Shown: piece after piece, positions 25,582 through 39,722 of the stretch
Layout: each line of letters begins with the position of its first letter
Position numbering within the stretch: the stretch's first letter is position 1
The notes under the pieces: generated by a model
The model's input: only the letters and a program-made list of their open reading frames with translations
Told to the model about the DNA's origin: nothing
The model's database searches: none
Position numbers and translations under genes: made by a program
From: Prunella strophiata
Lineage: Eukaryota > Chordata > Aves > Passeriformes > Prunellidae
Reading direction: 5' to 3'
NCBI GenBank assembly: GCA_036583965.1
Contig: JAZBQD010000014.1
Location: 40,348,990 to 40,412,989, forward strand
Length of the DNA stretch: 64,000 nucleotides

Positions 25582-25678
25582 CTGAAAAAGCATATATGCA
25601 TCCTTAGCACATGGCTTCAGTGTACTGACAGATCTTCTATTACTATTCCCTGAACTGCAGCTGGCTGGTCAACAGCAT
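25582..25678 (-). CDS. MON2: MON2 coding exon 6, one base short
   Basis: Acceptor TTTGCACAG and donor GTAGTT flank 97 bases, where the conserved exon needs 98. The frame reads [11 protein letters not shown], then shifts at the T pair 25646-25647. After that the expected residues ([25 protein letters not shown]) continue in another frame. Read literally, the exon reaches a stop at 25619-25617. Exon 5 ends in phase 1 and exon 7 starts in phase 0, so the missing base is real in this sequence. A dropped base in a short A run of the coding strand is the likely cause. Confidence 0.9.
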
Positions 25679-26203
25679 CTGTGCAAAAAAACAAAACAAA
25701 GTTTTGTGAGCAAAGGACCTGTTAAAAATCAAGTGTTCTTACAGGAATATTCTATGAGAATGGCCAGGCAATTCTTCTCCAACTTATCATGTCTACAGAA
25801 ACAAACATTAGATTAACTACCAAAGATCATCAATACCAAACAATGCCTTCCAATGTTCTCTTCAAAACAACTACTGCCATGTATTTCCCACTCAGTAATC
25901 TATGGTACCTGCACCATAAATGATGCTCTCACCTCAAATCCCTTTACAGTACTAACCTAAAGACCTGGAAAAAAAAAATCTAGGTTTTATATATTGCTGC
26001 ACTGAATTGGACTGACATAATGGTGAAGGATTTCATCCCCTTTAAATACAAATGAGTGCATAAAAGAGTGAAAATTAATGATGCCTGTGACTTTTTTATA
26101 ACATCTACAGACATACTACAACTTGGTTATCTGAAAAAGAAACATCTGATATGTGTCAAAAAAGCAGGTTAATAAAAGCAAGCTGAGTAAGCAGCATGCC
26201 CAC

Positions 26204-26333
26204 CTTTGTATCGTTCATCTTCAGCAACCACTCTCTCAAACACGACAGTTACCACCTGCCGCACCGTCGCTGCCGCAGTGTTATTTGTGATATTATCTTT
26301 TGTGAAGTGCAATCGAAAGCAAAGTACAATAGC
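26204..26333 (-). CDS. MON2: MON2 coding exon 5
   Basis: 43 codons plus one base, beginning [14 protein letters not shown] and ending VAEDERYK (residues about 146-188). Acceptor TCCTTTCAG, donor GTGGGC, phase 0 to 1. Near-identical to the mammalian protein. Confidence 0.96.
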
Positions 26334-27767
26334 CTGAAAGGAAAAAAACAGAAAAAACATCACCTCACAACAATACATTTCATCTTTTTGCTAAGAGTCA
26401 AGAAGGTTGATGGATTGAGGAATGCTTTCTGCTGCAGGTTATCAAAAGGCTGTCCAAAAAAAAAAAAAATTTGAAGAACCAGAATACATTTTATGGATTA
26501 CCCCAGCCAAAAAACTTTTTAGTAATCCTCCCCAGAGGCAATCAAAAAGTGGTATTAACTGAACACATTACAATGTGCCAATAAAATTGCAATCATCATA
26601 CAGACAATACACAGATAATCATCACACAGAACAACTTGTATGAATATTATGTCAAAAGGACATTAGGATTGGAAGGTTAATCACAGAAAGGTCAGTCAAC
26701 TCTAAAGCTAAAATGTCATTCCCCTCCTACACTGAATCACAATACTTTCACAATCATGTTGCCTTGACTGCTATTATTCCCTAAGATGTGCATTTCAAAG
26801 ATGTCATTGTGCTGGCAATGACCTGAATACCTTTTCCCATTGGGTATTGTTATTACCTCTAACTCATAGTTAAATACTTACCTGCTTTATAATGAATTTT
26901 GAAAACTAACATCTGTATGTGTAGTGAAACCTGAGTTTCTTGTTCTTCTGTCCATATACTGCATTCTGGCACTTTCAAGAACCTCAACCACACCCCGCCA
27001 TAGTGCTACATGCTGTGAGCCATACATGATTCAGAATTTTCTTCTGCCTCTTTTTCACGTCTATGATTCGTGGACTCTACTCAGATATCTCCACATTAAG
27101 TTTAAAATCTTACAACAACTTGACTGAAAAATGAACACGCAATAAATGTCTGGCTGAAACAGATTTTGTACAATGTAATCTGCAAGAGAAACTTACAAAG
27201 CAGAGTTTTACAATTCACAGATGGTAAACAATGTTGCTTCTTCAAACAGAAGTATCTTATAAGTTAAATTAAAATGGACTGGTCCTTATTTTTTGTCTTA
27301 GTTGAACATAATATCCAAAATGTTCCATGTTTAAAACTACAACCCAAAGTTACTACTAAAAGAGCAGTAACTGGACTGTGTTCAGAAGAGATTTAAGGCA
27401 GGGTGGACAGCAGCTTCTTTTAACATTTTCTCTGTTGATGAGAGTGTACACTGTGCTATGTGCTCTGATTCCAATTCAAAAACACAACAAATTTAACAGA
27501 TGAGAAGGATAAGTATTAGCTCAGTGTTTTTATTTCAAGCTCCTATTAAGTCCAAAATGCATTATTGCGGAGGAATTACAAAACGCATGGAAAAGGAAGC
27601 TAAAAGAAACCCTGTTTTTAGAGTCTAGCCATAAAGACAATAGGGACACAACAGAATCAATAAAGTCCCCTCCTCATTCATTGTTTTCACATGCTCAATT
27701 TGTAGAATTTCCCCATCTGTCCTCTTGGATATTTCAAATTCTACAGCAGACACCAACAAATTCTTAC

Positions 27768-27899
27768 CTTGGACAGTGCTTCATCATGCACAACTGTATT
27801 GGTTGTTAAAAGTACAAGAACTGTCTGGAGCAATTTAAGTTCTTCAAGACTGTTCTCCATCAACTGCCAAAGCATATTAATAATGTTTCCAGCTGCAGC
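27768..27899 (-). CDS. MON2: MON2 coding exon 4
   Basis: 44 codons, beginning [15 protein letters not shown] and ending VVHDEALSK (residues about 102-145). The acceptor ends TTTGTAG and the donor is GTAAGA, phase 0 to 0. Continues the DCB-like region. Confidence 0.97.
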
Positions 27900-28696
27900 C
27901 TACAAAGAAATATTTTTTGTCACCTATTACAATATTTATGTACTGGTACATCATGTACGTATGTAAGAATATCAATGTCATAAAGGAATATCATAACTGA
28001 ATGTGCTTGTTTGTCTATACCATAGGACTAAATTGAGAATATAAAGCCAATTTCATTGTCATAAGCTTCCCAAAGTATTTTTAAAGAATTGACAACAGAA
28101 ATATCTTAATATGCAGTACAAATTAAAGCCCGTACTTAATTTTTTACTTGGAAATATGGAAGACACAGTAAAATATATTTTACCCTCAGAATTCACTCAG
28201 AGAGAAAACAGTGTGATGGTACATCATGCAAGCACAACTGAACGTGTATTTTAACAGCACTATTTTCATCAGCTTCCTAACACACTATCATGACATTTAC
28301 TGCTGCAGAACATGTGCATCCATTTTATCATATTTTTTAAAATAAAATATAACAAAAGCACAATAATGTTATTGCACAGAGTATACTTTATGGATGCACC
28401 ACGGTTCATTACATATTCAGTTCCTGCAGTGTAAGGATGTGAACTAAATGAGCTGGTTTCAATTTTCATGAATTTCCTTCCTAGAAGTTACTAATATTGC
28501 CTCACCTTTTTTTTTTTTAGTGGTAGTAAAAGGTTTTCTTTTAAATTACTGAAAAAATAGATATAAGTAAAATACTTTGTGGACTATGTTCATTATAATA
28601 TAAAGAGCCTCCTAAAACAACTCATTCACCTTCTGTTTGAGGTCTATATTTTTCACTCTGAAATATTTCTGGTTTTTTAATAAAGATCGATCTTAC

Positions 28697-28824
28697 CTCT
28701 GAAACAACCTCATGAGACATGAGCCTCTGTATGGCTGCTAGACACAGCTGAGTGATCTTTGGTTCTTTTGTTCCACAACCCATCAGAAAAGGCTGAACCA
28801 CCTCTGAGCTGTTCTCTTTCAATG
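28697..28824 (-). CDS. MON2: MON2 coding exon 3
   Basis: It completes the split Ala and adds 42 codons, with [20 protein letters not shown] near the start and MSHEVVSE at the end (residues about 59-101). Acceptor CTTTGAAAG, donor GTAAGA, phase 1 to 0. Part of the N-terminal DCB-like helical region. Confidence 0.97.
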
Positions 28825-29191
28825 CTTTCAAAGAGAAATATGGAAGCAGTCAATGTTTAATACTTTGAAAAATACAACGCAAAAATTGTTAATCACATCT
28901 ATTAACAAAAAGCAATCTCCAGTCTTGGAAATTTGGGATTTACATGTGGACCACAGGGAAAAGCCAAGTGAAGACAGACACTAGGCTGACACAGCTCACT
29001 TCCACAATTACCCTGGCCAAGGCTCAAATTCCAAGCACCTTCTCCTTTACACACTCAAGTGACTTTCCAAATCCAAAACCTCCACTTAAAAGTCCATGTG
29101 GTTAGCAAGAAGGTGTAAGGTTCTGCCAATCCCAGAGCTTTCTCTGGCCTTGCCACAGAAACCAGGCTCAGACTGGTAGCACTGTCCTTCT

Positions 29192-29232
29192 CCCTTTTTT
29201 TTTTTTTGTTTTGTTTTGGGTTTTTTTTGGTT

Positions 29233-29269
<37 letters not shown>

Positions 29270-29333
29270 TTTTTGTTGGGGGTTTTTTTAAGTTTTTTTT
29301 TGGTTGGTTGGTTGGTTGGTTGGGTTTTTTTGT
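29192..29333. repeat. T-rich low-complexity tract with (TTGG)n
   Basis: About 140 bases composed almost only of T and G: T runs up to about 28 bases, then six TTGG units. On the transcribed strand it reads as an A-rich and CCAA tract. Long homopolymers like this are length-unstable and error-prone. Confidence 0.95.
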
Positions 29334-30297
29334 TAAGGAGAAAAAGCTTCATAATGATACAACATTCTACACTGGCATTTAAAACAGTTTTTTTCCCCCA
29401 TAAAAGTAATTCAAGAAATCTGACATAATAAAATTTAAAATATGAAAATACTAAAAATATGAAAGGAAAGCATGGCTCTGACTGATGAGTGGTTTTCTAC
29501 TTGCAGGTATGTTTGCTGATTCATGCAAACTTCTAAGATTTTAGCTGCTCATCACCATTTCAGATACTAAAAATTTCCTCACATTTGAAAGTTCAATGTC
29601 TCTTCTTACACTGAATGTCATACACTGTATTTTAGTCTATGTGTAGTAGAAGAAATGTATTCATGAAAAGTTTCACACACTTTTCAGAGGACAGTAGTTA
29701 CCACAAATAAAAAATACGTTATCACAAAAATGCAAACATGATCTATACTACTAAGCACCACTTCAACCAATTTGGAAAAAAATGAAACAAGTTAAAACTA
29801 TAAAAAAATACTTTAGTGATATTTTTCAACTGAAAAAAAAACCCTAACTGACTCAGAAGTTTCTATGAAAAGGAACGATTATAGATAAATTATGGATGCC
29901 AACTTTCTATAAGATAATAGTTCTTACAGGGTGATATCAACACACAGTCCAGTTTCATCAGCCTCTTCAGAGCCAGTGCAGGCTCTATGTCCAGTTGACA
30001 TTTCTGAACTGCCACTAAATTCTAACCATCAAGCAGAAAAAAAGCAAGCAAAAAGATACCACAAAACATTTTTCCTTAACATGAGACTCAAGATACAGTT
30101 CTGAATGGCAAAAATAGCATGAGTTAATAACAAGACAAAGAATAAATTTAGCCTTTTACAATACTTTTTTCTATAATACATTAAAAGCAACAACCTCACA
30201 ACAGAATCTGCACAAGTATTTTTAATTATTGAAGCTAAAAAATTAACGTTCTGTAGATCTGCTTTGGTACCTATCTGGTTTTATAGCAACCAGGCAC

Positions 30298-30397
30298 ATA
30301 GGGTGATTCTTGGGGCTTTCCTGTTCAGAGGGTCTGGAGCTGAACTTTGATGACCCCTTCCAACTCAGAATATTCTGTGATCATGTGATTCTGTGGC
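30298..30397 (+). mobile_element. CR1 LINE 3' terminal fragment
   Basis: About 100 bases of CR1 3' UTR: GGTCTGGAGCTGAACTTTGA, then TGACCCCTTCCAACTCAGAA and the TATTCTGTGA..TGTGATTCTGTG terminal repeats. Antisense to MON2. Confidence 0.9.
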
Positions 30398-32641
30398 TGT
30401 ATTAGCTTCAGTCTTAAAATGCACAATAAATTTATTATTGCCAGGTCTGCCTCCATTTTGCTACCAATTTATGGCAGCATATATTAAAAAAATCTACCTT
30501 ACTGAACCATAACAAATGAGAAGTTTTTGGAAAGTATAACTTACCTGTTCATTTCATCAGCAAGATTATAATTCTGATTTTTTAGAAGAACTCCTAAACC
30601 ATAAGTTTTTGCACATCTCAAAGCCACATGGAAATAATTTCTCAAATTTATCTCCTGTGATTTAAGGCCTTCTCCTCCTCTGGAATTTCTCAAATTCTCA
30701 TAAATAAATAATAAAGCATGTACACACTGCCAAGAATGAAGACTTTGAAACAGCTCAACTTAACTTTTCAAAGAGAAAGAAAGAAGTTAGATCAATGACC
30801 TCAAAGTTCTGGCAGGTTAAACATATCCCACCAAAAATAACAAAGATTTTAAGATTTTAATAAAGATTTTAAGCCTGCATCTATTTTCCTGAAAATTATA
30901 ATCCTACACAATGAAACGCTTCAAGAAAGCACCAGATCAGCTTATTCAAAACAATCTGATACATTTGTATCAGATTGTATCTATGTTAGTGAAATGACAG
31001 TTTACGCCAAAATATTTAAAAAATCATATCCTGATCAAAATATTTATTTGTATTACTAGAATGTCTCATAGATGCTCCTAAATCATCTAGCAGTCAAAAA
31101 GTATCCACTAGATTTCAACATTACATAGTAGCATTTTGCAGCTTTATTATCACAAAGCGATATATATAATTTTTCTTCAGAAGATTTTAAATATTAGATA
31201 GACAATCTCTTGACACTACCTTATGTATAAAATTGGCTTAAAATTGATACCTCGAAAAATATAAATAAAGGGTTCATAAAGAGTTTAGTCTGTTTAATGA
31301 CATCATGCTTTAACTGTGGAATGTTAGGATAATGTGCAGGCAAAGCACATTTTCTCAGTACAAAACTGTGGAACAGAGGAAGAAAAAGTTATTATCCTAT
31401 TAGCAAAAATTAACTAATCAAAATAACTTTTAGGACCTGCTGGTTTCCTAAACCTCTTAACAACAAATCTGTGCAGGTTTTTTAAATTAAATAAGTACTA
31501 AATACATTCCAGTTTAAACTTTCCAAGATAAAATTATTTTTAAAATTCTACCAACTAGGACAAAGTGTTCCCTCAAAAAGATGAAAGCAAAGACTGCCTA
31601 TCCATGACTAAATTTAATGATCTTTCCTATCTCTTCCCCTTGAAAACTAAAAAAACAGAGAATTTTGCAGGATTAGAAGCTAGTTTTCTAAAATACAAAT
31701 TTCTTTATGCAGTAATATGTTGACATCTTCCAAAATGGCTAACTACTGCTTTCCCTTTTTCATTTGTGTATTTTGATATAGCTGACATTACCTGGCATAC
31801 TTTTCCCACTTATGTCAGCATTCATGACAGCAGAAAAACAAAGAAAATAAACAAATAAAAAAGAGGCATTAAAGTGAAATACTGGAATGGGTCTGTTAAT
31901 TCAAATAATCCTAGAAAATGCCTCCTTAACAATATCCGATTTACATACCTCAAAACAAGACATAGTTTCACAGCTATTGCACTGGACTTGCCAAACAATC
32001 TAGCATTTCAAGGATTTTGACTACATCTGGGGTAGACACTCAAGTATTGATGCAGAGACATTCAAATACAGCCAAAGGCTTTACCAGCAACTGGCAAGAA
32101 GCTAACTTTAAAAAGCTGAAGACAGTCAGGAGATATTGTTTTAAGCACTCACAAAGCTGCAGCTCACAACATATGTCCCATCCCTCAAGGCACTGGAACA
32201 TCTTAAATTGAATGACCTTGTCTCAGATAAAGATGGATTTTTGCCTGCCAGTTACAAGTCCCCAAAGGCTGGACTAACGCATAGATGTGGATCATCCTGC
32301 AGAACTGCAGAACCACAGAGAAAACTCAACCACAACAACTAAAACACTGAGAATGTAGGGCCCAAGTATTTAATGTTTTTTTTCTAAGTGGATGATTACT
32401 TTTGTAGAGCATCAACTGAAAATGGAACCCTTCCTCAGCATCCTAATAGCACTAACAAGAAACAAGTAGCGTTAAAAATTTCTATGCTACTGGATTTTTT
32501 GCTAGGTGCCCAAAAGTAAAGCACCAACAATACAGCACACACTAAAAGATGTGTAGCATTATTAGACATATTCAAGACATTTTTTCAACATTTTGATGTG
32601 TAACTCATCTTTATTTTTCCTATTGCACAGCAAATAATTAC

Positions 32642-32705
32642 CTGCCAAAATATCTGTGTTTCGTGCAGCTATTGTTTTCACTTTTATTATTCCTGATTCA
32701 GCAGC
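32642..32705 (-). CDS. MON2: MON2 coding exon 2
   Basis: 64 bases encode 21 codons (AAESGIIKVKTIAARNTDIL plus one) and one base of the next. Acceptor is TTTTCTTCCAG and donor GTAATT, phase 0 to 1. It was too short to show as an open frame and was found by looking for the conserved sequence between exons 1 and 3. Confidence 0.95.
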
Positions 32706-34493
32706 CTGGAAGAAAATAAAACAAGCAGTTTAGATGCTACATCATACATCCATATCTGCAAAGAAATAAGAAATATTGTAGATAAATAAAAAAAGATATA
32801 GTGTCAGATAAAGAAATGCATTTGCAGTTGTTTCTGCAAGCAGAGCTAATGCAGAAGTGCACTTTTTGTAGTTGCTGGAATTCCTTTCTAGAATTCCACA
32901 GGAAGGGTTATATTTAGAATTTTTAGAAATCACAATTCTCACTGTATTACTTTCCAGTCTTCTGAATGAAAAAAAAAAAATCACTAGTAAGCATAAACAC
33001 TGTTACACAGTCTCTATACAGTTGCAAACTACAAGTATAAAAATGAAACCCATCTTCCCCCTGGATTTTGGCTTCCAAATGTCCTATATAAATGATCCCA
33101 GGTGCCGCAAAGGTGACTTGCTAACAATATTGTCTGTTCTTCCCAGCAAGCCACACAGAGCACACACCAGTTCCTCCCCTGTCCCCCCAGGTATGACTTG
33201 GCAGAGCAGCAGCATCGTCCTCTCCCTCGCACAATGCTTCAGCAGGGCCAGGGCTGCAGGCCGGGTGACAACCAGGGCTGCCCAGCCACATGGCCCCAAG
33301 GGAACAGCAACTCCCAATGCCCACAAACACTTCCCTGCAGAAATCACCCAAGTCATGCTCTCTAATGGAAACCAAGCCAAACTGGAAATGTAACATTGAG
33401 GCTTTGCATTTCAAGACTATGACTTCTGAAAGCTTTGTGTACAAAACACAAAAGATATATCATACATTGTGCCTTTCCGTTTTTTAAATTTCATTAATAC
33501 ACTGTAAACCTCTGGAAAGAATAAATAAACCAAAATAAATGCAACAGGTTTTCCCAAATGACTGGATGCAAATTGCTGGAAAATACTGTTCTACAAATTT
33601 GAAAGCACACTTCTCCCCTTTTATTTCAGCTTTGTATTTCTGTGCACTTTCCTCACTAAACATTTCTATGTTTCCTCTGATACTACTATTTAAAGATGTG
33701 TGCTGTCACCACATAAAACAGATTAGAGAAGCAAAGAAACTGTGTCATCAGAAATATAAAAATGATAGCACATGAAGTTTTACCAAGTGTTAATATTGCC
33801 TCTCCATCAGAACATTATTCCAACAAGGTTTCACAGAAAGTCAGGTTAAGGCGATTGCATGAATTCACAATTAAATATTTTAATTAAGAGCTCACATACA
33901 TATTTCTCAAAATAGCTAAATAAGAAATGCAAAACTGAGGTTTTTTTGTTTGGCTGTTTTTTTAAAAGTTTTCATTTCCCAAAACAATATAGGAAGACTA
34001 AACACTGCCTAAAAATCCTGCAGATTTAATTAACTTTTTCTGAACACAGTTTTCTACTTTAAAAATAAGCTCAACAATATTCACAGTGTCTGATTAACAA
34101 TACAACATGCTCAAATGAACACAAAGCAACACGAACATATATATTTTGCATAAGCAAAATAAGGTGTGCCAAATGCAGTCATTTATTTTAATTATATTAA
34201 CTTAATGTGTTGAAGTTCTTGTCACAACTACTTTGTTCCTAGTAATTAATATGAAGGATTTGCCACAGTCCAACTTCAATTATCTTTAAACTAAAACTAA
34301 TCACAATTACTAATGGCAATTGATTTCTGTCTTGACAGGAGTGACAAACTCATTCTGATTTCAAATCAAAGAAATATTAAGCCTGCTCATATTAGTGGCA
34401 TTCACAAACACCATGCACTTCACACAAAAATTTTCCAATGTAATAGCTCTCAGTTGTTTCCATGCTGGCTTTATATAAGATAATATACATTTG

Positions 34494-34514
34494 AAAAAAA
34501 AAAAAAAAAAAAAA
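34494..34514. repeat. A21 homopolymer
   Basis: Twenty-one consecutive A bases in MON2 intron 1. No element attached to it was recognised. Confidence 0.95.
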
Positions 34515-37500
34515 GGTAAAACAAAACAACTGTTGAATAAATACAAGCATTCTTCTCCATGAGATACAGAAATTTGTATGATCATCTGCATTATGCTATG
34601 GTTTCTATTGTGAATCCCAGTTAAAAATGTTTACAGTTAAAAACTAATCACATCACATACATACTACAGCAGGAAAAATACTCTATTGTATATGTAAAAG
34701 AAACAACTTATTAACATTATAAAGAAATACCTCCATTGATCACAAATAGCCAACAGAAAGCATGGTAACTATTAACAGTTCTAATCTGTACACATGAATG
34801 TAAAAGTGTGCTGGGATTGCATCAGTTTAAGTGGCAAATCAAAAGATATATTCATAGCTTTTAAGTTTATAAATTTACACCAACTACTATAGCAGTTTGC
34901 AGGACACTGTCACATGAGAAAAGGATCTTATAAAGCACTAATCAAGGAGAGAGCCAGCATTATAGTGTGTGTACTTATGGGTACAAATAGATAATTTACT
35001 TTCACATAAATATAAGACACAATGTTTTTAAAGCAATCACCAATTTTAGATATAACATTACCAGCTTCCCTTAGCACCACAATTCACAGTAGCCTAACAA
35101 GCAAGTCAGTTCTCTCTTTATTTTGAAAAGAAGCAAATACATGTAATTCCTGAAACATAACAAAGCTTAAATGTATTTAAAACCTTCAGCCAATTAGATT
35201 TCTGATTCTGCTGCTTTAATAACTGTGAAATGAACTGATATAAAATGTCTCAAACACACACCTGCCATTATTGAGTTTTGGTTCATGTTTCTCCTGAAGC
35301 AACTGCAGCATCCAGTCTGGGAAGGTGAAATATTGATGAAGAAGAGAAATTGACTCTCAGTGATAGCACATATTCAAGTCAATCTCTTCAGCACTTTGAT
35401 CTGGTTTTAATCAAACAGTCAATAATCCCACAGCAAAATTCAACAAGACCCTCTAGGCTCAAACACTTGCTCCATCATCTTTCTGCTTCCATGGAAATTA
35501 CCAACCATTTGCTGATTACGTGGAAATCACCCTTCACAGAAATCAAAGTAAGGCAAATAGACAATTTACGTACAAAAAAAAGAAAATAAAAAATTAAAAA
35601 ATCAGGACAGTGAGGTTTCAAGCAGACTGAAAATAAGTCTGTGCATAATATCTATCTCCTGGCCTCAAAGTTCCTCTCTGAATGTACAATCTGACAACAA
35701 CATTCACAGCTGTCTTACAGACAGAGGTTCTCTGCACATGAGAGACCATGATGTGGAGATGCAAAGAGACTTCCAAACACAGCTTCATGAGTTTCTCAGA
35801 CCCAAAACTCTTCCCCTCCTAACAGACTTCTCAGTCTTCAATTGAAACAGGGAAGAATTTCAGCCTTCCTGTCACTAGATATGCTGTGAGCATCTTCCCA
35901 ATTTTTGGAAATTTTTACTTTGTTTAGGATCTAAAGCACTTATCAGGTAACAGAGGCAGGTAAGATTGAATCCATCCTGAAGCAGAACCAACATTTACCA
36001 ACATCCAGGTAACATTCATGAGCTAAATTTTTCCACATTGTAGTATTTAAAGATCTATATCTCATAAATAGCACATGAACATATTAGGATAACTGGGATA
36101 TTCAATTCTACATGAATTCAGCATGACATAAAGGGAAGCCATCCACACCATGAGTGGTAAGTGCATCTAGAAAGCACCAGTTCTTCAAGTCTGTCCTCTG
36201 GGACATTGTGGAAGCTCTTAAATCCAGCTGCAGCAGGCAATCTACATTACCTAAAGATAACACTAGCGCTAACTCCAGGATCATCACAACGTTACCCAGC
36301 AGCCCAAGAACGGGACTTGTCTTGGCAGCACAAAGAATAATGGCATGGCATATGCTTGAACATTTAACTCTCTTGGACATCTTGGACCTCTATTGCAATG
36401 TACACAGAGAGGCAAGTAAGGGACCAGAGGTGTCAGCTGGGATGTGATCTGACAGTACATCAGGTACCCTGCAGTAATCTCTATGGATTTGTCATTACTC
36501 TGGGGTAAAAATGAAAGTGTTACCCTTCTTTAACTGAAAAGTAGTAACATAGTTAACAACTTTTCCTAAGGGAAAGATAACACAAAATTCTAATCTAAAG
36601 TGAGAAAAAGTATTTGTTATCTCTGCCATAGCAATCATTTCTTTAAAAGTTTAAAACCTGGATTTTTAAAAAAAGTTTAAAAAGGATAAACACGCTGATC
36701 TTCAAAGGAATTTTTATCTAACAATAAGGAACAGAACTCAGCACCTGTTTGACTTTATTAACAAAAAAAGTATATATTCCCATAAGGATATTTAATGTAA
36801 CAACCAAGCATGTGCTAATTTCTACTAAGGATTGATCTAACATTAAGAATCTTTTTGTATGAAGTTCTAAATGTGATAGCATTGTTACCAAAAGTTAATA
36901 ATACCAAGAATTTTCACTGCTAGTGCTTCTGAATGACCATTTGTGTTTTCATTGTACATTAGAGCAAATTGCTATCTCCAGAGACACTAAAATTGTTGTA
37001 ACATTGCAGTCCTTACCACACAAGTTATTGATTTCTCTATTCTCAAAAGAAAAGCATTCAGGAACGATGACTTCTATTGGTATTTACATTACATTGTTTG
37101 CCAACCATTTATTAAGACTGGATGAGAGTAATATGTTATCTATAGTCACTTCCATATCTATTACATGACATAAAAAGAGCAATTTTTTCTATCCATGACT
37201 GCCTGCCTTTCCAGCTGGAACACTAACTCTACATCCAACAGTTTAGATAAGAGGTCCTCCTGTCTAAAGTAGAGTTTCACTTCATTGTTATTCTGACTTG
37301 CTGTGCAAAAGCACATTCTGGACCATTACTGTACTGCTAAACTATTACTTGAAAAGAACACACAAAACCTCCTCACTAAATCAGTCTCATGAAAGCACTC
37401 AAGTGTACCACATTTGTGTGAAAAAGCACTGTACTTGCCTCCTGTATTTTTATCTTCCTCCCCCTGAGTACAATCCCTACTCTGACCCTTCTCTTTTATA

Positions 37501-39700
37501 TATAATCATTTTACATGTAATTTAAACCGGCAAAATGCCAGTCTTGATTTGACATTGCTGTGTGCTCACAGGGGTTTATTACACTGAATAATTTATCATT
37601 TTGTTACAAAATTATTATAAATTAGGAAAAAAAAAAAAAAGGCATTAACAGATTCTACCATACACTTTCTTCTCCAGCTGAAGATTTAAGATATTGCAGT
37701 TTATGTTTTTTGTTTTTCAAAAACACACAACTTTGTTCATTTCCAGCTTTACTGCAACTATATTAGTTACTCTAATATTCAAAGTGGTCCTTCACACTTG
37801 ACAGGGAATGACTCCTCCTCTGGCCCATTAATCTTCTGAAATTGTTAGTTTGCAGTACCAGTAGCCAATTCAGAATCCTGAAGGTTAACCATCATTAATG
37901 CCAGGAGAACTGCCAGAGTTATCTGAAGTGCTTCAGAGCTGCTGCATCTGGAGCTGCCTCACTTGATGTGAACATAAAGATATTCAAATACAAATACGTA
38001 CTACCACAACTCTTCATTTGACAGTCAAAATACTACACCTCAGCTGGAAAGAACATCACATATAAATTAACAGATCAAATCACAATGCATAACATAAAAC
38101 AACCCATTACTGATCAGCATGAATGTAGACAAAAAGGCAAGAAAGCTAACACCTGAAAGAGAAGAAACATAAGCCACTTAGCAACAATTTTTTAAGATCT
38201 TCTCTCTTCAAGAACAGAACAGGGATGTATCTCATACGTTGTAATCTATACAAATTATACAGATACCTACTTTTTCCTATATAATATATGGTATATATTA
38301 CATTAGATACCTATGTAGTGTAAGGATATCCTGAGAGAGCCCATGTCTACCATTAAGAGATTTCTGAGTGATCCGTTCAAGTACCACACACCTGATTTTA
38401 AACCACTGAAACAGAGCACTTGCCCTTGAAATGTAGTTACATACTTTTGACACAACAATTATCATTCTATGTTAAAAATAAAACAACACCCTGTTTCAGA
38501 GCTTTAGGAGACATACACTTGAAGTTCAAACTAACATTGCCTTCAGCTTGTCGATCACAACAGATGGGACCAGGCAACTTTTGAGGATTTGCCACAAGTA
38601 CTATATTCAGTCAGCAATGTCCATTTGCCAGACAACTGGTAAAGAGAAACAATAGTTGAGAGTTCAGGCACTAGCTGAGAACTGGAGTCACCAAGGATTC
38701 CCAACTTCTGCTACAAGTTTCCTGTATAATCTTCAAGAAGCCATGGGAGGCAGATGGGAATTAAATTAGAGATTAAGATGCACAAATTTAAATATTCAGA
38801 CTCCCATTACAATGGAGATTGTCTCTGCTGAATGCTCCCTAATTCTTAAAGCCTCTCCTTAAGCTAATTCAGCTGACCCACTAGCAGGGGCTCAATGCAG
38901 AGGTCTAAGCTTAGGCCTCTGTATCCAAGACAACTACACGCAGACACCAGAAGATCCATGCTCTTCTGGACCAGAGGCTGGAAGCCAAGGAAGAAACATT
39001 ATTGTATCTCAAGTGGCAATGTAGAATACCTAGTGTGTAGGTGCTCTGCACAATCAATGAAGCTTTAGACACCCAACATCAGGCAACTTAATCCTGCACT
39101 GAAAAGTGTTAACTTGGAAAGCAGAAAGACAGACCAATATAGTGAAACTTTTAATAATTTTCTTCATTCATTAAATTGCAAGGTATTACATGATGAAGAA
39201 ACTTGACCTGTGTGCCTTATGTGAATAACTACAGAACACATGACATTTCTTCTCAAAGACTAAAATGATCACATGAAACTTACAATTTACAATGGACCAT
39301 GAATCTTAGAACACATCTAAATAGATATTTTCCCCTAGAAATGTAAAAATTCACTTTTAAAAACATAATTTTGATAAAATACTACTGTATAAAGGTCAAT
39401 ATTGAATAAAAATCACTGCAAAATTAATGGACTCCAAACACTGAAGCTACCAGACACAGCAAATGGTAAAGATCCGAAATTATAAAAGAAACTAAAAGAG
39501 ATATTAGGGATTACAGGTTTCAAGTTACCAGCTCAGCTATGGGCTGGCAACTCAAGAATGCTACAGAGTAATCTCCAGTCACATGCACAAAACACATGCT
39601 TTAGTTGCAAGCTGCCTAAGTATGACAACATACATTTTACAGAGCATTGTTTCTCTATTTCAAAAGAACCTTTAAAATATTAGTAAGGTGAATACCCATT

Positions 39701-39722
39701 AAAAACAAACAAACAAACAAAC
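39701..39722. repeat. (CAAA)n microsatellite
   Basis: Five tandem CAAA units in MON2 intron 1. Confidence 0.9.

Larger units (their letters stand above)
28825..32641 (-). other. MON2: MON2 intron 2
   Basis: 3.8 kb intron containing the long T-rich/TTGG tract at 29192-29333 and a CR1 3' end at 30298-30397. The remainder holds nothing I recognise. Confidence 0.65.

Noticed and set aside
36108..36447. Overlapping 90- and 97-codon open frames on opposite strands
   Set aside because: No splice signals, no family and open on both strands; likely chance.
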